A DNA stretch of 64,000 bases. Source: Aquila chrysaetos chrysaetos. Its lineage: Eukaryota > Chordata > Aves > Accipitriformes > Accipitridae. A program made the position numbers and the translations under genes. Below the pieces are notes generated by a model that saw nothing but the letters and a program-made list of their open reading frames with translations, was not told the origin of the DNA and ran no database searches. How positions within the stretch are numbered: position 1 is the stretch's first letter; every line of letters starts with the position of its first letter. This document shows positions 10,110 to 22,930 of the stretch, one piece after another. The stretch lies in contig NW_024470325.1 in the NCBI RefSeq assembly GCF_900496995.4, positions 1,087,012-1,151,011 on the forward strand. The letters are read 5' to 3'.

Positions 10110-12683
10110 CGTCAGCCTCCATAGCAGCATTTCCATCACACAAGGGGATCTCCTCAGGCCTTGTGCCACAGATGCCCCCCAGCCCTGGGGCTCAGCCCTC
10201 TCCACCCCCGAGGAGCTGCTGTGCCCTTCAGAGGGTCTGGGGCTGTGGGGTGAGTGCCCAGAGCTCTGCCGCACCCTGTGGTGGGCACTGCTGTGGGGCC
10301 ATGCCAGACTGGGCTGTGCTGGGAAGAGGGCAGAGGAGGGGGAGGGAGGTCAAGGGAAGTGGGGAGAGTTTAGGGGGAGCAGTGCTGGTCTGGAAAGTGC
10401 CCAGGGGAGAAAAAACATCAGTGTAGAGTTGGCAGTGTGTGACCCTGCAGCACGAGGACTCACACCGGGGTTTTGTCATTCAGAGCCAGGGCTTGTGGAA
10501 AGCATGGAAGACATGCAGGTGTAGGGGAGAGGAGGAGTCTGGTCTGTGCCCTTGGCAGTGTGGATAGACTGCGAAGGTGACTTAGGGCCTTTGTCACCCC
10601 CAGCACCTCTCATTGGCCATTTCCAGCACTTGCTGGTCACCCCAGGTTTACAGGTGTGATTTGCTGTGAGGCCACCTCCACCTTCCCACTGGTCCTAAGG
10701 CTGTTTTGGGAAAACAGACAGCCCTACCCAGCTTCTCTCCTTCCCAAGACGCTGGCAGACCCTGGAGCAGAGCTTTCTGCAAAGCTCCACATGGGACAAG
10801 GCTGCAGCAGGGCAGGGGTCAGGTGCTGGGGAAGCTGCAAAAGTAGGAGGGTCATGGGGGAACTGTGATCTGAAGGCCATCTTTAGGATCACAATGGGGG
10901 GAAGGTCCCCAACCCTGACTCTCCCCTTTCCCATGCTGTGCCTGCACTGTGGGGCCCTGGGTCCATGTATGGTCAGTGGGGCTGGGCCAGCACAGGGACA
11001 GGGCACTGACAGGGGCATGAAGCAGCTGCCAGGAGGTGCCGTCATGGACACTTGTTCTAAAAATTGTATACCAGAGGCTAATGCCTGAGAACTCATAGCT
11101 ATTTTTGTCATGTAAAAAGACAAAAAAATCTAAATAGCTTTAGTTCATCATCGAGAATACAAAAGAGTTCCCTTGCAGCACTGTCCTGTTACTTCTATTA
11201 GTGATAGTTCCACTACTTCCAAAAAGTCCTTGAGATCTTCTATATTTTTCCTTGGCTCCAAACCTCAGGCTGCTGATGCGCTGAAAGTACTACCTCAAAT
11301 CTCTGCAAACCAAATCTCTCCCACCTTCTCTCATCCATGCTCTTTTACCGCAGGACACTTCTCCCCATCATGTCAGCACACTGCCTGGTCTCTTTTTTAT
11401 CTGGGTGAAGTCAGGGTGCTCCCTCAAAATGCCTTCCCTATAGGAGTCTTCTCTACCTGCTGATCCCACACGCTCACGCTATCGCCTCACGCTATGTACA
11501 GCTCCATCTTCCTTCTGCAGAGCTCCGTGGGATGGACAGTTTTCCGGGTCCTTTCATGAGAAAAGGTGACAAACAGGAGAGACTCCTTGCCAGGAAGCCA
11601 GAGCCTTGGGTGTTGCTCAGCTGCTTCTTACTGGCACTTCACTCAGACTCTGCTTTGGTGTGTTTGGTGCTTTTCTGTGGCTACTCTTTCTGCAGAGAAG
11701 ATCTTAAAAAGACAATGATTTCATAAAAGATGTTTGTAAAGGCCCTGTTGTAGACAGCAATGTTTGCCATGAGCTCTGGAGAGAGCCAGGAAGCTAGTTA
11801 ATAAGCACCAGGAATATGCAGGAATCTCAAGGCCTCTTCTGAAGAGCGAGCAGCTCTGAGCAGCACTGATTGATTGGCCATGTGTAGGGCTCAGAGAGAG
11901 GGTCGAGGGATGTCAGTGAGAAACAAGGAGGTGGCTGATGGCTTTAGCAAATCCTGAAACCCTCTCTGAGGCCAGAAATGGAAAGCCGTGGATGTCTGTG
12001 GATGGGGAAGAGGAGGAGGTGTGTCCTGGGAAGATGTCAGGAAGGAAGACCCCTCTTCTGCAAGTCAGGGGTGAAAGAGATTTTTCTATGATATGTGCAT
12101 GCGTAAAAAATGGAGAAGGCCCACTGCTGAGGGTGGCTATCATGCCAAATGAGCTGACCTTGCTCTTTTCCTGCTTCACTTCCCTTACTTGGATGGACCT
12201 CAGGAAACATCTATGAGTGTGGAGGATGCACAGACCTCCTGGGGTGAAGTTTCATCACTGCGGGGGAAGAGGGAAGGGTTTGTGAGAGACGTGGTGGTGC
12301 AGGGAGAGAGCCGTGCACGTAAGAATTCAAGCGAGCCTGGGCCTAGAGGAGCACATCTTGGGGGCTAGAGGAACATAAACAAGGCTTTGAAAGAAGCCAG
12401 ATGGGTTTTGGGGAACTCAGAGCCATTGTCTAACCCTCAGAAAACTACAGCTTTATGTTTGAAGAACAGTGAGGACAGAGAGTTATCAGTAAACCTTGGG
12501 ATATCATGGGGTCAGAGCGAGTTGGGGAAGCAGGGGGGAGAGTTAAAGTCTGCAGAGAAATGATCACTGACATAGGACAGTATAGGACAGCCTGTGGTGG
12601 GGAAAGTCAAGGGCTTTGGTAGGGCTGGGACCCAGAACTGAGGTCCTTGTTCTCTTGGCTAGGGCTGCTGACTTGTGGGCTGA
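10110..12683. other. Spacer without recognisable gene
   Basis: GC-rich, then more AT-rich, unique-looking sequence. ORFs are short and unsupported. An imperfect hairpin lies near 11098-11145 (TTTTTGTC facing GACAAAAA). I see no RNA gene or clear repeat. Confidence 0.4.
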
Positions 12684-12911
12684 GTGGTCTCCATGTATGT
12701 CAACCCTGGCACGATTGGCTATCTGAAGCCCCCCTGCATCTGCTCCCCATCCCTGGATCTGGTGGTGGCAGTGCTGTACTTGCTGGTGCCTCCAGTTGTG
12801 AACCCTCTCATCTATAGCATGAGGAACAGGGAGCTCAAAAATGCCCTGAGGAAAGTGATTTCATGGACATTTTTCAATACCAGTAAACTTCCAGTCTTTT
12901 TCCACAAGTGA
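12684..12911 (+). pseudogene. Olfactory receptor C-terminal fragment (OR14-like)
   Basis: Encodes TM7 and the tail of a class-A olfactory receptor: GYLKPP, SPSLDLVVAVLY, then VVNPLIYSMRNRELKNALRK, containing the NPxIY motif. Only about 70 residues are present. The bases upstream of about 12690 show no TM1-TM6 homology, so the gene is 5'-truncated. The LKPP and PLIYSMRN context fits the large avian gamma-c/OR14-like expansion. A second OR remnant lies at 24180-24684 on the other strand. Confidence 0.8.
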
Positions 12912-13879
12912 CTCCCATACTAGGCCCATGTTTTCTTTTATTATTGTTGTTGTTACTGCTCTTTGGGGTTTCATGTTCATAGACTAATACTTGGACTTCC
13001 TGTACTTCATGTGAAGCAGGAATCTCTTCTGTCTCACCTGGAGGACCATATAAAAATGCGACTTTGTAGCACTGGGTCCAAGCTGACTCCCTCATAGCAT
13101 CTCTGTAATAAAAAGGGATCTTCCCTGGGCACTGCCTGATGGTAGGGCTGTTTTTCCAAACCTCGTGTCAGGAACAGGCCCGAGATACTGCACCTCCAAA
13201 AGGCCTACTGAACCATGGTTTCAAGGGCAAAAAGCTCATTGTCACCTTGTGCCCTGCTAGAGGGGTGGATTTAGGACTCACCTGTTGGTGCCTGGTGACA
13301 GTGGAGACGACAAATGGCCACTGAGGTAGAAACCCAGTCCTTTCCCACATGTGACAGGGCAGAAGACATCTTCCAGGAGGGGAATCTGTAGCTGCCTGGA
13401 TATCCCAGGGGATCTCCATGGGCAGCGTGTGCCTGGGGTGTGACCAGAGATCCACAAAGTGAGAGATTGCCCAGGTGGAATCACGCAAAGGTGTTAATTC
13501 CAGGTATTCACAGGGAAAGGAGGACTCTGCAATCACAGGGCAGGCAGCAGGAACCCAGCTGGCACAGGGGAAGGGGGCTGGAGAGATGCAAGAGCTGGCT
13601 GAGGAGCTCCAGGGCCAGGACTGTCATGCTGCCCTGGGTCGTGGGGCTGGTGGGGGCAGAGAAGGGGCAAATGCAGTTCAGTGTTGGGGATCGCCTATAA
13701 TATGAACAGAGAAGAGCCAGAGAGTGAGTGGCCATACAGCCCAACCCTGAGGAAGGACCTTTGCTGCATGGTCACCCCTGTCTTCCTCCAGGTCTCTAGG
13801 ATACCCAGCTCTACTGCCATTACTAACACAAAGGGAACCAGTTTCCTACCAACACTCATTACACATCAGGTCCCATAGC
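12912..13879. other. Spacer without recognisable gene
   Basis: It begins with an AT-rich tail to the OR fragment, including a TTATTGTTGTTGTT run near 12940. Unique-looking sequence with no convincing coding potential follows. Confidence 0.4.
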
Positions 13880-14240
13880 TCTTGCCACAGCCAGACTCTC
13901 AGCCAAGCCCATTCTCAGACACCTCCGGCTACATCAGGTGCTTGTCTCGACAGATTTTGAAAATCTCCACTGGTAGAGATCTCACCAACCGGTCTGGGTC
14001 CTTGCTCCAGTGTTTGGCTCTGAGGGACTTTTTTCCTAACCCCGGCTTTCTCAGCCTCTCCTTGTACACAATGTGCTCCAGGCCCCAGCCATCCTTCTGG
14101 CCTCTGCAACTCTCTCTCCAGTCTGTCAGGGTCTTCCTTGTGCTGGTGAGCCCCATACTGGACACAGCAGTCCTGAGGTGGTCGTCCTGTAGTGGGTTAG
14201 CCTTGCCCAACAGCCAGACACCCACCCAGCTGCCCAGTCA
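13880..14240 (-). repeat. CR1 LINE fragment (antisense, 3' part)
   Basis: Phrases such as TTTCTCAGCCTCTCCTTGTA, CTCCAGTGTTTGGCTC and ACTGGACACAGCAGTCC are the antisense of the CR1 ORF2 3' region and UTR. The copy is old and degenerate, and its ends are approximate. Confidence 0.6.
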
Positions 14241-14689
14241 CACCTCCAACTCAAAAGGACAAAGGGACAAAATAAGATGGAAGAGCTCCTGGGTCATGAT
14301 GAAGACAGGGAGATCACTTACTAATTACTGTCACAGGTGAAGAAGGGTTGACTTGGGGAAGATCAGTTTAATTTATGCCAAGTAAAAAAGGTTTGGATTG
14401 TGAGAAACAATGACAAAATTATTCAAGTCCATTGCCCTCACACTTTCCCCCACGCTCATATTACGCCCTTGCTCCAAGTTCTTCTACTCATCCGAAACCC
14501 AAGAGGAGCATGGGGGATGGTGAACGGGTTAACAGTTGGTACAGAACAACTCTGCTGCTCCTTCCTGCTCACACTTCTCCCCTGTTCCAGCTTGGGTCTC
14601 CTCCATGAGATCCCACAATATTTGTGGACAAGGCTATGTGGTGTTCATTTCTTTCTGTCCTACCTTTCTCCTTTATACTCACAGAATCA

Positions 14690-15400
14690 CAGAGATGTTG
14701 AGATTGGAAGGGACCTCTGGAGACCATCCAGTTCAACCCCCTCAGCTGAGGAAGGTTCAGCTACAGTATGTTACTCAGCACCTTATCTAGGTGGGTCAAA
14801 GAGTCACAGAGTCAAACACTGTTTCCTTGGGTTCAGATGGAATTTTATACCCATTAATAAGATCCCCCTCAGCCTTTTCTTCTCCAGGCTGAACAGTCCC
14901 ACATCTCTCAGCCTTTCCTCCTAGGAAAGATGCTACAGTCACATAAACCAGCTTTGTGGCCCTTTGCTGCACTTGCTTTAGGTCAACAAGTTTGATGCAC
15001 TGGGCAGCGCAGCGCTTGATACAGCACTCCAGCTGTGGCCTCAGCAGTGCTGAGTAGAGGGGAAGGATCACCTCCCTCCATCTGCCAGCAAGGCTTCTCC
15101 TCATGCAGCCCAGGAGGCTACTGGCCTTTGCCATGAGGGTGCATTCCTCGCTCATGCTCAGCTTCTTGTCCTCTGGGACCTCAAGGTCCTTCTCTGTGGA
15201 GCTGCTATCTAGCTGGTCGATCCCCAGCATGATGTCCACAGTGTGGCTGGATCACAGGCTGTCCTCCCCCAGGGACTTGTCCTTCTTGAAGATGAGCTTC
15301 ACCTCTGACACAGGTCCCACAGCGCTGCAGAGTCACCTGGGACAGCAAACCCCTCTCCTGCCAGGGCTGCACAGCCCAGGCCTCTTTCTCTCTGGCCTTG
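14690..15400 (-). repeat. CR1 LINE fragment (antisense, 3' end)
   Basis: Starts with the CR1 3'-end signature (CACAGAATCACAGAGATG, GGAAGGGACCTCTGGAGA). It continues antisense through TCTTCTCCAGGCTGAACAG, GAGTAGAGGGGAAGGATCAC and GCCCAGGAGGCTACTGGCCT into the ORF2 C-terminus. CR1 is the dominant LINE of birds. Confidence 0.8.
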
Positions 15401-17049
15401 GGGACTGCAGCTTTTGCTCTTTGTGGGACCCTCATTCATCGTGATGTTGCCATCTACTCCAGCATGCCTCTGCTGAGAAGCAAAGCCTTTCTAGAGAAGG
15501 GTTCCCATCACTTGGTAGACGCTTTCCTTGTGACAAGTCTGCCCTTGGCCCTGGAGCCACATCTGAGGTATTGCAGTCCTCATGGGCATCAAAGCCCACC
15601 GCCTGGGGCGTGGACAGCGGGAGCGCTGCGTACCATGGCAGAGCTGTGACATGAGTGGCATAAGCTGAGGTGAGGAAGGACAGCTCCTACGGGTTATTTG
15701 GTGAATGGAGGCACAACATGCTTGGGAGAGACCGACAAAGAGGGTGGATAGTGGGGGATGCCTTGTGTGATGTCAGGGCAGCTCAGATATATGTGGACGT
15801 TCTCTATGGGACAGGTAACTGATGAGGTGGGAGCTTCTGTGTGGGTCAGCTTCTGAATAAGCCATCCAGTCTGATGCTCACCTGGACCTGGAACTCCCAG
15901 AAGAGGAAGAGCTGGTCAGGGATGTGAAGGCCAGTGTCAGCCTTGGCCATAGTGACCATGAAACTGGGGTCTCCCAGTTCCCCAGGGATGGGAAGAAGGA
16001 GAGTAGCAGAGAGGAGACCCTGCACATCAGGGAATGAGAATTTGGCCTATTGAGGGCACTGGCAGGTGGGGTCCAAGATGGCAGTGTCAGGGCCCTGGGC
16101 AGCATCACCTGCGGCCTCCACCCACACCTCTGTCCATGGGCCCAGGAGACCATTGAAGCTTAGGCCTGAGTTTCAGCCCCAGCTTGATGTATGCTGTAGG
16201 GCTACTGGTCTCCAGACACAGCCATAGGCGCAGCCTTGCCTGTCCATGGACCTTGTTGATTCGGATTTGCAGGCTCACTTCCCAGCTTGATTCTTTATGG
16301 GTTGCACAATGGAAGGACTCTGTGGCCCTCCAAGTGCCAGACCCCAGCTGATTCATGGAGGCCTAGGGCCTTTCTGCTTCCTTTCTTCCTGTCATCCCTT
16401 GGTCAGGTTTTGGGAGGAGAGGAAGGAAAAGCAGGGGTGGTTTCCAGGTGCCAATGATTGAAATGGGGGAGCAGAGCCATCACATGTGAGATGATCTAAA
16501 GGCTATGCCAGTTCAAAGCTGTTATCTTCTGCTGCTGTCTCAGAGGCCTTAAATCTTCAGCAGGAACCTGGAAGCTCTGAGATCCCTCCATCTCCCTCTC
16601 TTGTAGCAAGTAAGCTGATAGGACCCCAGTCACAGGCTTTCTTTCAATTCTGTTTGCAGCCTAAAGCACCCCATTGGTCTGCAGATATGCCAGGAAACTT
16701 GCACAAGGAACCCACTCCCGTGGACAAGAATGTGGATGTTCCCAGGAATGTCTAGGAGGCGTGGCATACCCACAGATGTGTTCAGGGAGCTGGTCAAATG
16801 CCTCGTCTCCATTTCTGTAATGGTGGCCTAGATGCCTGGGTCATGTGTCAACTCTCTCTGTGGCTGCTGACATTTACTGAGCAACCTGGTCTGACCTCAG
16901 GGCTGGCCCTGCTTGGAGCTGGGCATTGGACTACAGACCTCCTGAGCTCCCTTCCACCCTGAATTGTCTGATCAGCGTATGATGTAGAGACCCTCACCTC
17001 CAACTCGATCTCTTCTTGTACAGCGTGTGGCAAAGCACAGGCTCCTGGA
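15401..17049. other. Spacer without recognisable gene
   Basis: Moderately GC-rich sequence. Antisense ORFs near 15880-16356 do not match any family I recognise and lack convincing splice context. There is no tRNA or clear tandem repeat. Confidence 0.35.
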
Positions 17050-17580
17050 AGGGCTGGTGGGCAAGAGACTGTTGGGGAGTGTCTAGTCCAGCCTCCAAGC
17101 TGGCTGTGACTTCAAGGAGCAAAGAAGAGCTCCAAAGGTAGAGATCACAACAGCACTCCTCCTAGTCCATTTTATTTTTCCTCAGGCTCAGCCTAAAGCT
17201 CCCAAGAGGCAAGTTGGGGCTGTTGCCTCTGTCATATCATTGGCCACTGCAGAAGAGAGCTTGGCTCCACCATCTCTCCAGGTAGCTGTAGGCTCTTCTT
17301 AGGTGGCCCCATGCTTCCTTCAGCAGGCTGGAGAGGCCCAGTTCCCTCAGACTCTCCTCACAGCTCGTGCCTTAAGCCCCTCACTCCACCTTGGCAGACC
17401 TCCTCCGGACCTTCTCCAGTTTTTCCACTCTCCTTTTGAAATGGGAGGCCCACTGGCTCATACGACATCCTCCTGCTGCCCAGGCCCTTCTCCTCAGAGC
17501 ACTCCTTAGCCGGCCAGGTCTCTACCCATGCTGCTCCATGGAGCTGTTGTGCAGCTTGTGGGTTGGGACAAAAACAGATA
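17050..17580 (-). repeat. CR1 LINE fragment (antisense)
   Basis: Antisense CR1 phrases include AGAGAGCTTGGCTCCACCATC and GGCCCAGTTCCCTCAGACTCTCCTC. It is degenerate and the ends are approximate. Confidence 0.6.
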
Positions 17581-17689
17581 ATAGGTGAATGAAAAAAGAT
17601 TAAAACAAATATAAACCCAACCCAACAGGCAACGCAAAGGCAATCACTTACCACCTCCCACAAGCAGACTGACACCCAGCCAGTCTCCC

Positions 17690-17880
17690 TTCAACAGACA
17701 CCTTGAACGACAGGAAACTCCACCTTCTTCATTCTCTGCTGAGCTTTTATTCCTGAGCATGACGTCATATGGTATGGAATATCCCTTTGGTCAGATGGGG
17801 TCAGCTGGCCTGGCTGTGTCCCATTGCCCCCCAACTTCTTGCCCACCCCCAGCCTACTTGCTGGGAGGGAGCAGTGCGGG
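17690..17880 (-). repeat. ERV-L-type LTR promoter fragment
   Basis: On the minus strand it holds the GGATATTCCATACCATATGACGTCA block, with the CRE palindrome TGACGTCA at 17760-17767, followed by a GAATAAAAGCTC TATA-like element. The same arrangement occurs in the LTR at 54974-55555. It is truncated on both sides. Confidence 0.65.
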
Positions 17881-18240
17881 AGCATAATCATGGACTCAAC
17901 GACAGATCAATATGATCATAGTTGAAGACCCTTTACTAGAGCATCAGGCATCATTTTATACATTGGTTACATCCGTACATGCATTTAGCTATTTTACTAT
18001 TGGTTACACACTTTATTCACACGCTGTCCACGCGTCCAGTTACACGTAATGATTGGTTATATCAACACTGTACACGCGCATAAACATAAGACATAATTGG
18101 TTATACTAACTAAAACATGCGAAACTTGTCTCAGTCTAATTGGTCAAGATAAACTGCTGAATTGAGGTTCTTTGTGCCAAGTTCCCTTTATCGTGGAATG
18201 TGCACCTGTGTTCTTCTAATTTGTTTCTTTCTTATTTTTG
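17881..18240 (-). repeat. LTR-like remnant with five CCAAT boxes
   Basis: ATTGGT (CCAAT box on the minus strand) occurs at 17962, 17999, 18052, 18096 and 18139, spaced 37-53 bases apart in AT-rich sequence. Repeated CCAAT boxes are typical of avian retroviral LTR enhancers. No ends or target duplication were found, so the class is uncertain. Confidence 0.45.
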
Positions 18241-18459
18241 TCTTCTTGTTTATTCCGTTCAAGGCCTTCTAAAGGCGTATGGAATGCTCTTGTGACCGTT
18301 AGCTACACATGTTCCCACAGAGCAGAGTTAAAAACAGAGGCGGCCTTGATGCTGTGCAAACACTATTCAGCAACAACTAAAACACTGGTGTGTTATCAAC
18401 ACTGTTTTAGGCACCAATGCAAAACAGAACACCATAGGGGCTGCTACGAAGGAAGTGAA

Positions 18460-19460
18460 CCCCACCCCAGCCAGACCCAGGACACTTGAACCAGGGTCCC
18501 CAAACTGGACACAGCAGTGTACAGGTGGCTTGACAAGCGATGGGCAGGGGAGACAAGTATTTCCCTCACTCTTTTGGCGAGGCTCTTCTTTCTACATTCC
18601 AGGACACTGCTGGCCACCTCTGCTACCAGGTAGCCCTGGATCATGCGGATCACTGCTGGATGGTGTTTTGCCTTCTGTCCCCCAGCACCACCAGGGCCGT
18701 TTCCTCAGAGGTGCTCTCTGGCCGGACAGTCCTCTTCCCCTGCCACTGCAGGCTGTTAGTCTATCCCAGGCGCAGGATCTGACCTTTGTCTTTCTTGTAT
18801 CTCACAAAGCCCCTGACAGGACAGTCCTTCTGCCTGTTAGGTTCCCCTGAATGGCATCCCAAGGCACAGGAATGGTCCTCCCAATATAGTGCCACCAACA
18901 AACGTGGTGAGAGTTGCCTCCTCCGGGTCATGGATACAGGTGTTAAACTGCACAGCGCCCAGGAGAGTCCCCTGTGCAGCCCCACAATGCGCCAATATGT
19001 CCCACTGGCCTCCAGGTAGGGTATGGCCCCTTCACCACTGCGCTCTCAGCCTCATCATCCAACTGGTGTTTTGCCCATCTCTTTGTCTATCCATCCAGAC
19101 CGTACTGTCCTAACTTGAGTAGGAGAATATTGAGGGAGATTGTGACAAAAATCTTGCTGAAGTGGAGGTAAACAACATCCACCGTGCTCCCCTCATGCAC
19201 AAATGCACTTCCTTCATCATGATGGCAAACAGGTTGGCAAGGCATGATTTACCCTTGGGAAGTCCATGCCAATGTTGTCCTTTTTTAGGTGCCCAGAAGT
19301 GTCACCCATAAGGAGTCATTCAATGGCACGCTCCTCATCAAAGTGACCTTGTACAGCCTGTGGTTCCCTGGGTTGCACTTTTGGCCTCTTTAGGAGATGG
19401 GTGCAACATTGGTTTGCCTTCACTCTCAAGAGACCCCTACCAATTCCATGACCCTTTACA
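18460..19460 (-). repeat. CR1 LINE fragment (antisense, ORF2 3' part)
   Basis: Antisense ORF2 3' part, recognisable from GAGGGAGATTGTGACAAAAATC followed by TTGCTGAAGTGGAGGTAAAC and ACATCCACCGTGCTCCC. Upstream phrases include CCAAACTGGACACAGCAGTG and CACTGGCCTCCAGGTAGG. There are many indels and the copy is inactive. Confidence 0.75.
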
Positions 19461-20429
19461 GAGGACATTCCAAAGAAATATCAGTCCTCCCCTGTAACTT
19501 TGTTGCCACTGTTTTGCCTGTCCTATGGTGTATTTAGTTGCTCTAGTCTTTCATATACTTACACGTGTCCTGACACAATGACCATTTCTGAAAGTCATCT
19601 TTTCAGATGCAGACTGCCTAGGCAAAGGCCCTTTCCATTATGATCCACTTCTCTCCTTCCCGTTCTCTTTGTTCATCAAGATACCCCTCCCCTATGCAGC
19701 TGCTTTGAACTTCAGGGAGCTAACAGCTTGCCTGTCCTCCAGTAGCCTAATTGTCTCTTTAGCCAATTCTTTAATTTTGTTTATCTCTAACTTTTTAGTA
19801 TCTATCACAAACATTTCTCATAAGACTATCCCCTGTAGAAAGACAGCCTCATTAGGGGCAGCTTGTACATCGCATGTGGTTAAGGAGTGTGACTTATTGT
19901 TTATGAAACTTCATCACTGATTTTCTTTGCTTTGCTTGCAAACAGGAAAAATTCTTCTGGGCCTGTGTGCAGGCAGTTCTCTAAGGAGAGCAGGGGGGAG
20001 ATGATGCAATGGAGCTGTAACCTCCAGCTGTAGAGATCAGTGGAGAAGTCTGAGGCAAGGAACAGAGATGTAAGCCCCAGGTGGCCAAGGTCAGAAGTGG
20101 TGAGGTTTGAGAGGATGAGGACCAAGGGTGTCCATACAGTGTCAGAGCTCAAGGGACTGCTTTTCCTAGCTGTCCAGACCTCCAGAGCGGACACTCTGGA
20201 TCATTATCACTTGGAGAATGCTTCTATCACCTCTTCTCTATACTGAAGAGTAAGAAAAACTATCCTTTAAAAGAAAAAAATCATGGGTATAGGTGCACTT
20301 TGAAGTCTTCCTCCTTAACTACACTATGAAATTTTTCTAATTAGCTGTACAAGTCTTGAAGACTTGAAGAGAATTGCAGGAAGAAACATGGCTTCCTAGA
20401 GCTTTCTGTATCCTAATGAGCCCCATGGT
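19461..20429. other. Spacer without recognisable gene
   Basis: AT-richer sequence with no supported ORF, RNA gene or tandem repeat. Some stretches may be decayed CR1. Confidence 0.35.
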
Positions 20430-21620
20430 GTGTTTGAGGCTGAGTCCATGAACCTCAGCTACTGAGAGCAGACTGAAAGAAACTTCTCAAGAAGTCCAAG
20501 TCAGAAGTACCTTGAAGCATTAATGGGCCCCACTGAGGGCCATTACTGGCAAAGCCTCCCCAGGGACTTGTTAGAGCAGATAATTGGAGGCTGTGATTGC
20601 AGGTAGGCAAAAGCACTGTGCAGGTGGTTGTAATGCTGAGAAAACCCTTGGTTTGTTTTGTGCAGCAGAAAGGCCAAGCCCTGATCCCCAGGCCCTGGGA
20701 AGGCAGATCCTGTCCCTCATGCATGGCTCAGGGCTCTTCCTGGGTCAGCAGGATGTGAGGGTGAGCAAGGCCAAGCGTAGGAAAACTGTGCAACACCTCC
20801 CGGCCTCCCCAAGCAAAGGTGAGGAAGAAACTAAGTCCAGACCCTCAAAAACAGTTTTGCCTGGTAGGCCTTGGTGGCGGAGGCAGCTGACAAAGCCAAG
20901 ACAACAAATACCTTGGACCTGTTCTGCCTTTCAGCCTTGCCAGAGCACTTGGCCATCTCTACTGCAGGCTGTCATAACCTGTCCCATGCCTTATCTCTTC
21001 CCCTTCAGGCTGTTGACGTCCATCTTGCTTTCCCACCTAGCTCCCACCTACCTCCCACCCCAGCATTTCTACTCCTTTGCTGATGTCTCTCCAGCCTGGC
21101 TGGTTTTCCCTTGAAACACAACGCCATGGGCTGATCCGGCATGGGCTGATCCGGGTTCTCTCTGGGTGACCTCTTGCACCACAAGGCTACCCTTTGAGTG
21201 ACATTTCTTTCTCAACACATCCAGTCTGAACCTTCCAAGCTGCACTTTGTGCAGGTTTCCTTCTCTTCCCACTTCACCAAGAAAAACTCCATCATCTCTG
21301 AAGCCACCCTTCACGCAGATGCACTCTACTACTATAGTGCCCTGAGCCTCCACTTCACCAAGCTAAAGAAGCCCAAGTCCTTCAGCCTCTCCAGTGGCCC
21401 CAGTGCCCATCCTGGCAGATGTTCTCTGGGACCGCTCCAGTTCTTCCCCACTCCTCCCAGACACACTAGTCCAGATGTGGCCACACCAGTGCCGAGGCCA
21501 GAGGGATGAGAACACCCTTGCCTGGGTGGCCACGCTCCTCCTAATACAGCCCTGTATGTAATTGGCCTTATTCACTGTTTGTAGTGTTTGCTCTCTCAAA
21601 TGGTATTTTAAATGATACTG
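20430..21620 (+). repeat. Diverged low-copy repeat, copy 1
   Basis: Aligns by eye, in direct orientation and with many substitutions and indels, to 50160-51250. Shared anchors include GCATTAATGGG, CCCACTGAGGG, GGCTCAGGGCTCTTCCTG and CCTGTATG near the end. No coding function is recognised. It precedes the ~70-bp minisatellite. Confidence 0.7.
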
Positions 21621-21639
21621 CACCGAGGCTGCGTGCCCT

Positions 21640-22430
21640 TCTTACTGGGGACGTAACAAACCAGAACCTCCAGCTACAGAACAACAACCAAGGCACGTGC
21701 CTGCTGCTGGCTGTCAGATTCTCAGGCAGAAGTGATGCCACAGCCGACATGCCAGCCATGTGTCTTCCTGATGGCCAATGACCCCAAGAGATTGGAGATT
21801 CCAATGAGCTCACACTCGCTTTCATGGCCATGTGCCTCCTGCTGGCCTATGAGCTTCTCAGACACAATTGGTGTCAGAGTGATAGCCTAACCCATCAGCC
21901 TTCTTGTGGCATGTCAACTGACCAGCCAGAAGTAACCTCACCATGATCTTCCAAGCCACGTGCCTGCTGCTGTCCCGTCACGTACTCAGGCAGAAGAGGC
22001 GTGAGAACCCATATCCGAGCCCTCTTCCTGGACGGGCCTACCAGGTACTTAGGGAGAGGGATTCTCACAATCAACATGGTTTGCTGGCCTGTCAGAGACA
22101 CTGGCAGATGTGAGGGTAAAAGCAGATATCCCAGCCATGAGTCAAGGGCTGACCTATCAGCTCCTTCAGAAAGAAGTGACCTCACAGTCCCTTTCCCAGC
22201 CGTGCTCCTGCTGCTGGCCTATCAACTCCAAGGACAGAAGGGACCTCGCAGCCACCTTCCCAGCCTTGTGCCCCCTGCTGTCCCATGAGATCCTGAGGCA
22301 CAGCTGATCTTACCATAGCATTCCTACCCATCTCCTCCTTGTGGCCTACGAGCTCATCAGATACAGGTCACCTCACATTCCTCTCCCAATGCCATGCGAC
22401 TGTTCTGGGACCTCACGATCCCTGCCCTGG
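21640..22430 (+). repeat. Degenerate ~70-bp minisatellite
   Basis: About ten imperfect units centred on GCCATGTGCCTCCTGCTGG, then CCTATGAGCT and TCTCAGACACAAGTGACCTCAC-like text. Another unit occurs at 28168-28239, directly before an LTR insertion. Unit length varies and the units are old. Confidence 0.75.
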
Positions 22431-22439
22431 TCCCAAGGG

Positions 22440-22930
22440 GCCAAACAGCTTAAGTAAGGTTGAGGAGAGGTGACCAAGATGAGGGGAGTAGAATGTGGGA
22501 AAGAGAGCTTCAGGGATTCGGTGTTGAGGTTGGATCTTAGGGATTAGAACTCACCTTTCAGGGTTGGGGATTAGGCAAAGGCTTAGGGAGAGAGTTTGGT
22601 GTCCTGCTGAGGTTCCCTGGCTACCGTTTAAGGTGTGGGCTAGCATGGTGGGTTAGGGTTTTGTTTAGGTCTGGGGCGAGGGCTAGGATTAAGGCCAACA
22701 TGTTAATATTAGGGGTAGAGGCTAGGGTTCAGGCTGAGCAACTGGGTAAGTGTAAGGGAAAGGGGTTATGGCTTTGGGATTTGGCTTAGATGTAAGCTTT
22801 GAGGTTAGCGATAGCCTAAGCTCAGTTAGGTTAGTAACAGTGGATTACTGTCAGGGGGAGTAGGAGTATTTAGGGGTAGGGTTAGGGGCTTAAGCTTACT
22901 AGTTAGAGATAGTGTAGGGTCTTAACAGGA
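22440..22930 (+). repeat. Degenerate telomere-like (TTAGGG-related) tract
   Basis: Dispersed GGTTAGGGTTTT, GGTAGGGTTAGGGG, GGCTAGGGTTCAGG, GATCTTAGGGATTAG and GTTAGGTTAG motifs, all G-rich on the plus strand, over about 490 bases. No perfect tandem array remains. Decayed interstitial or subtelomeric repeat is the best reading. Confidence 0.6.

Noticed and set aside
15880-16356. Antisense ORFs as a possible receptor or integrin exon
   Set aside because: No recognisable motif and no consistent splice sites or phase. Left unassigned.
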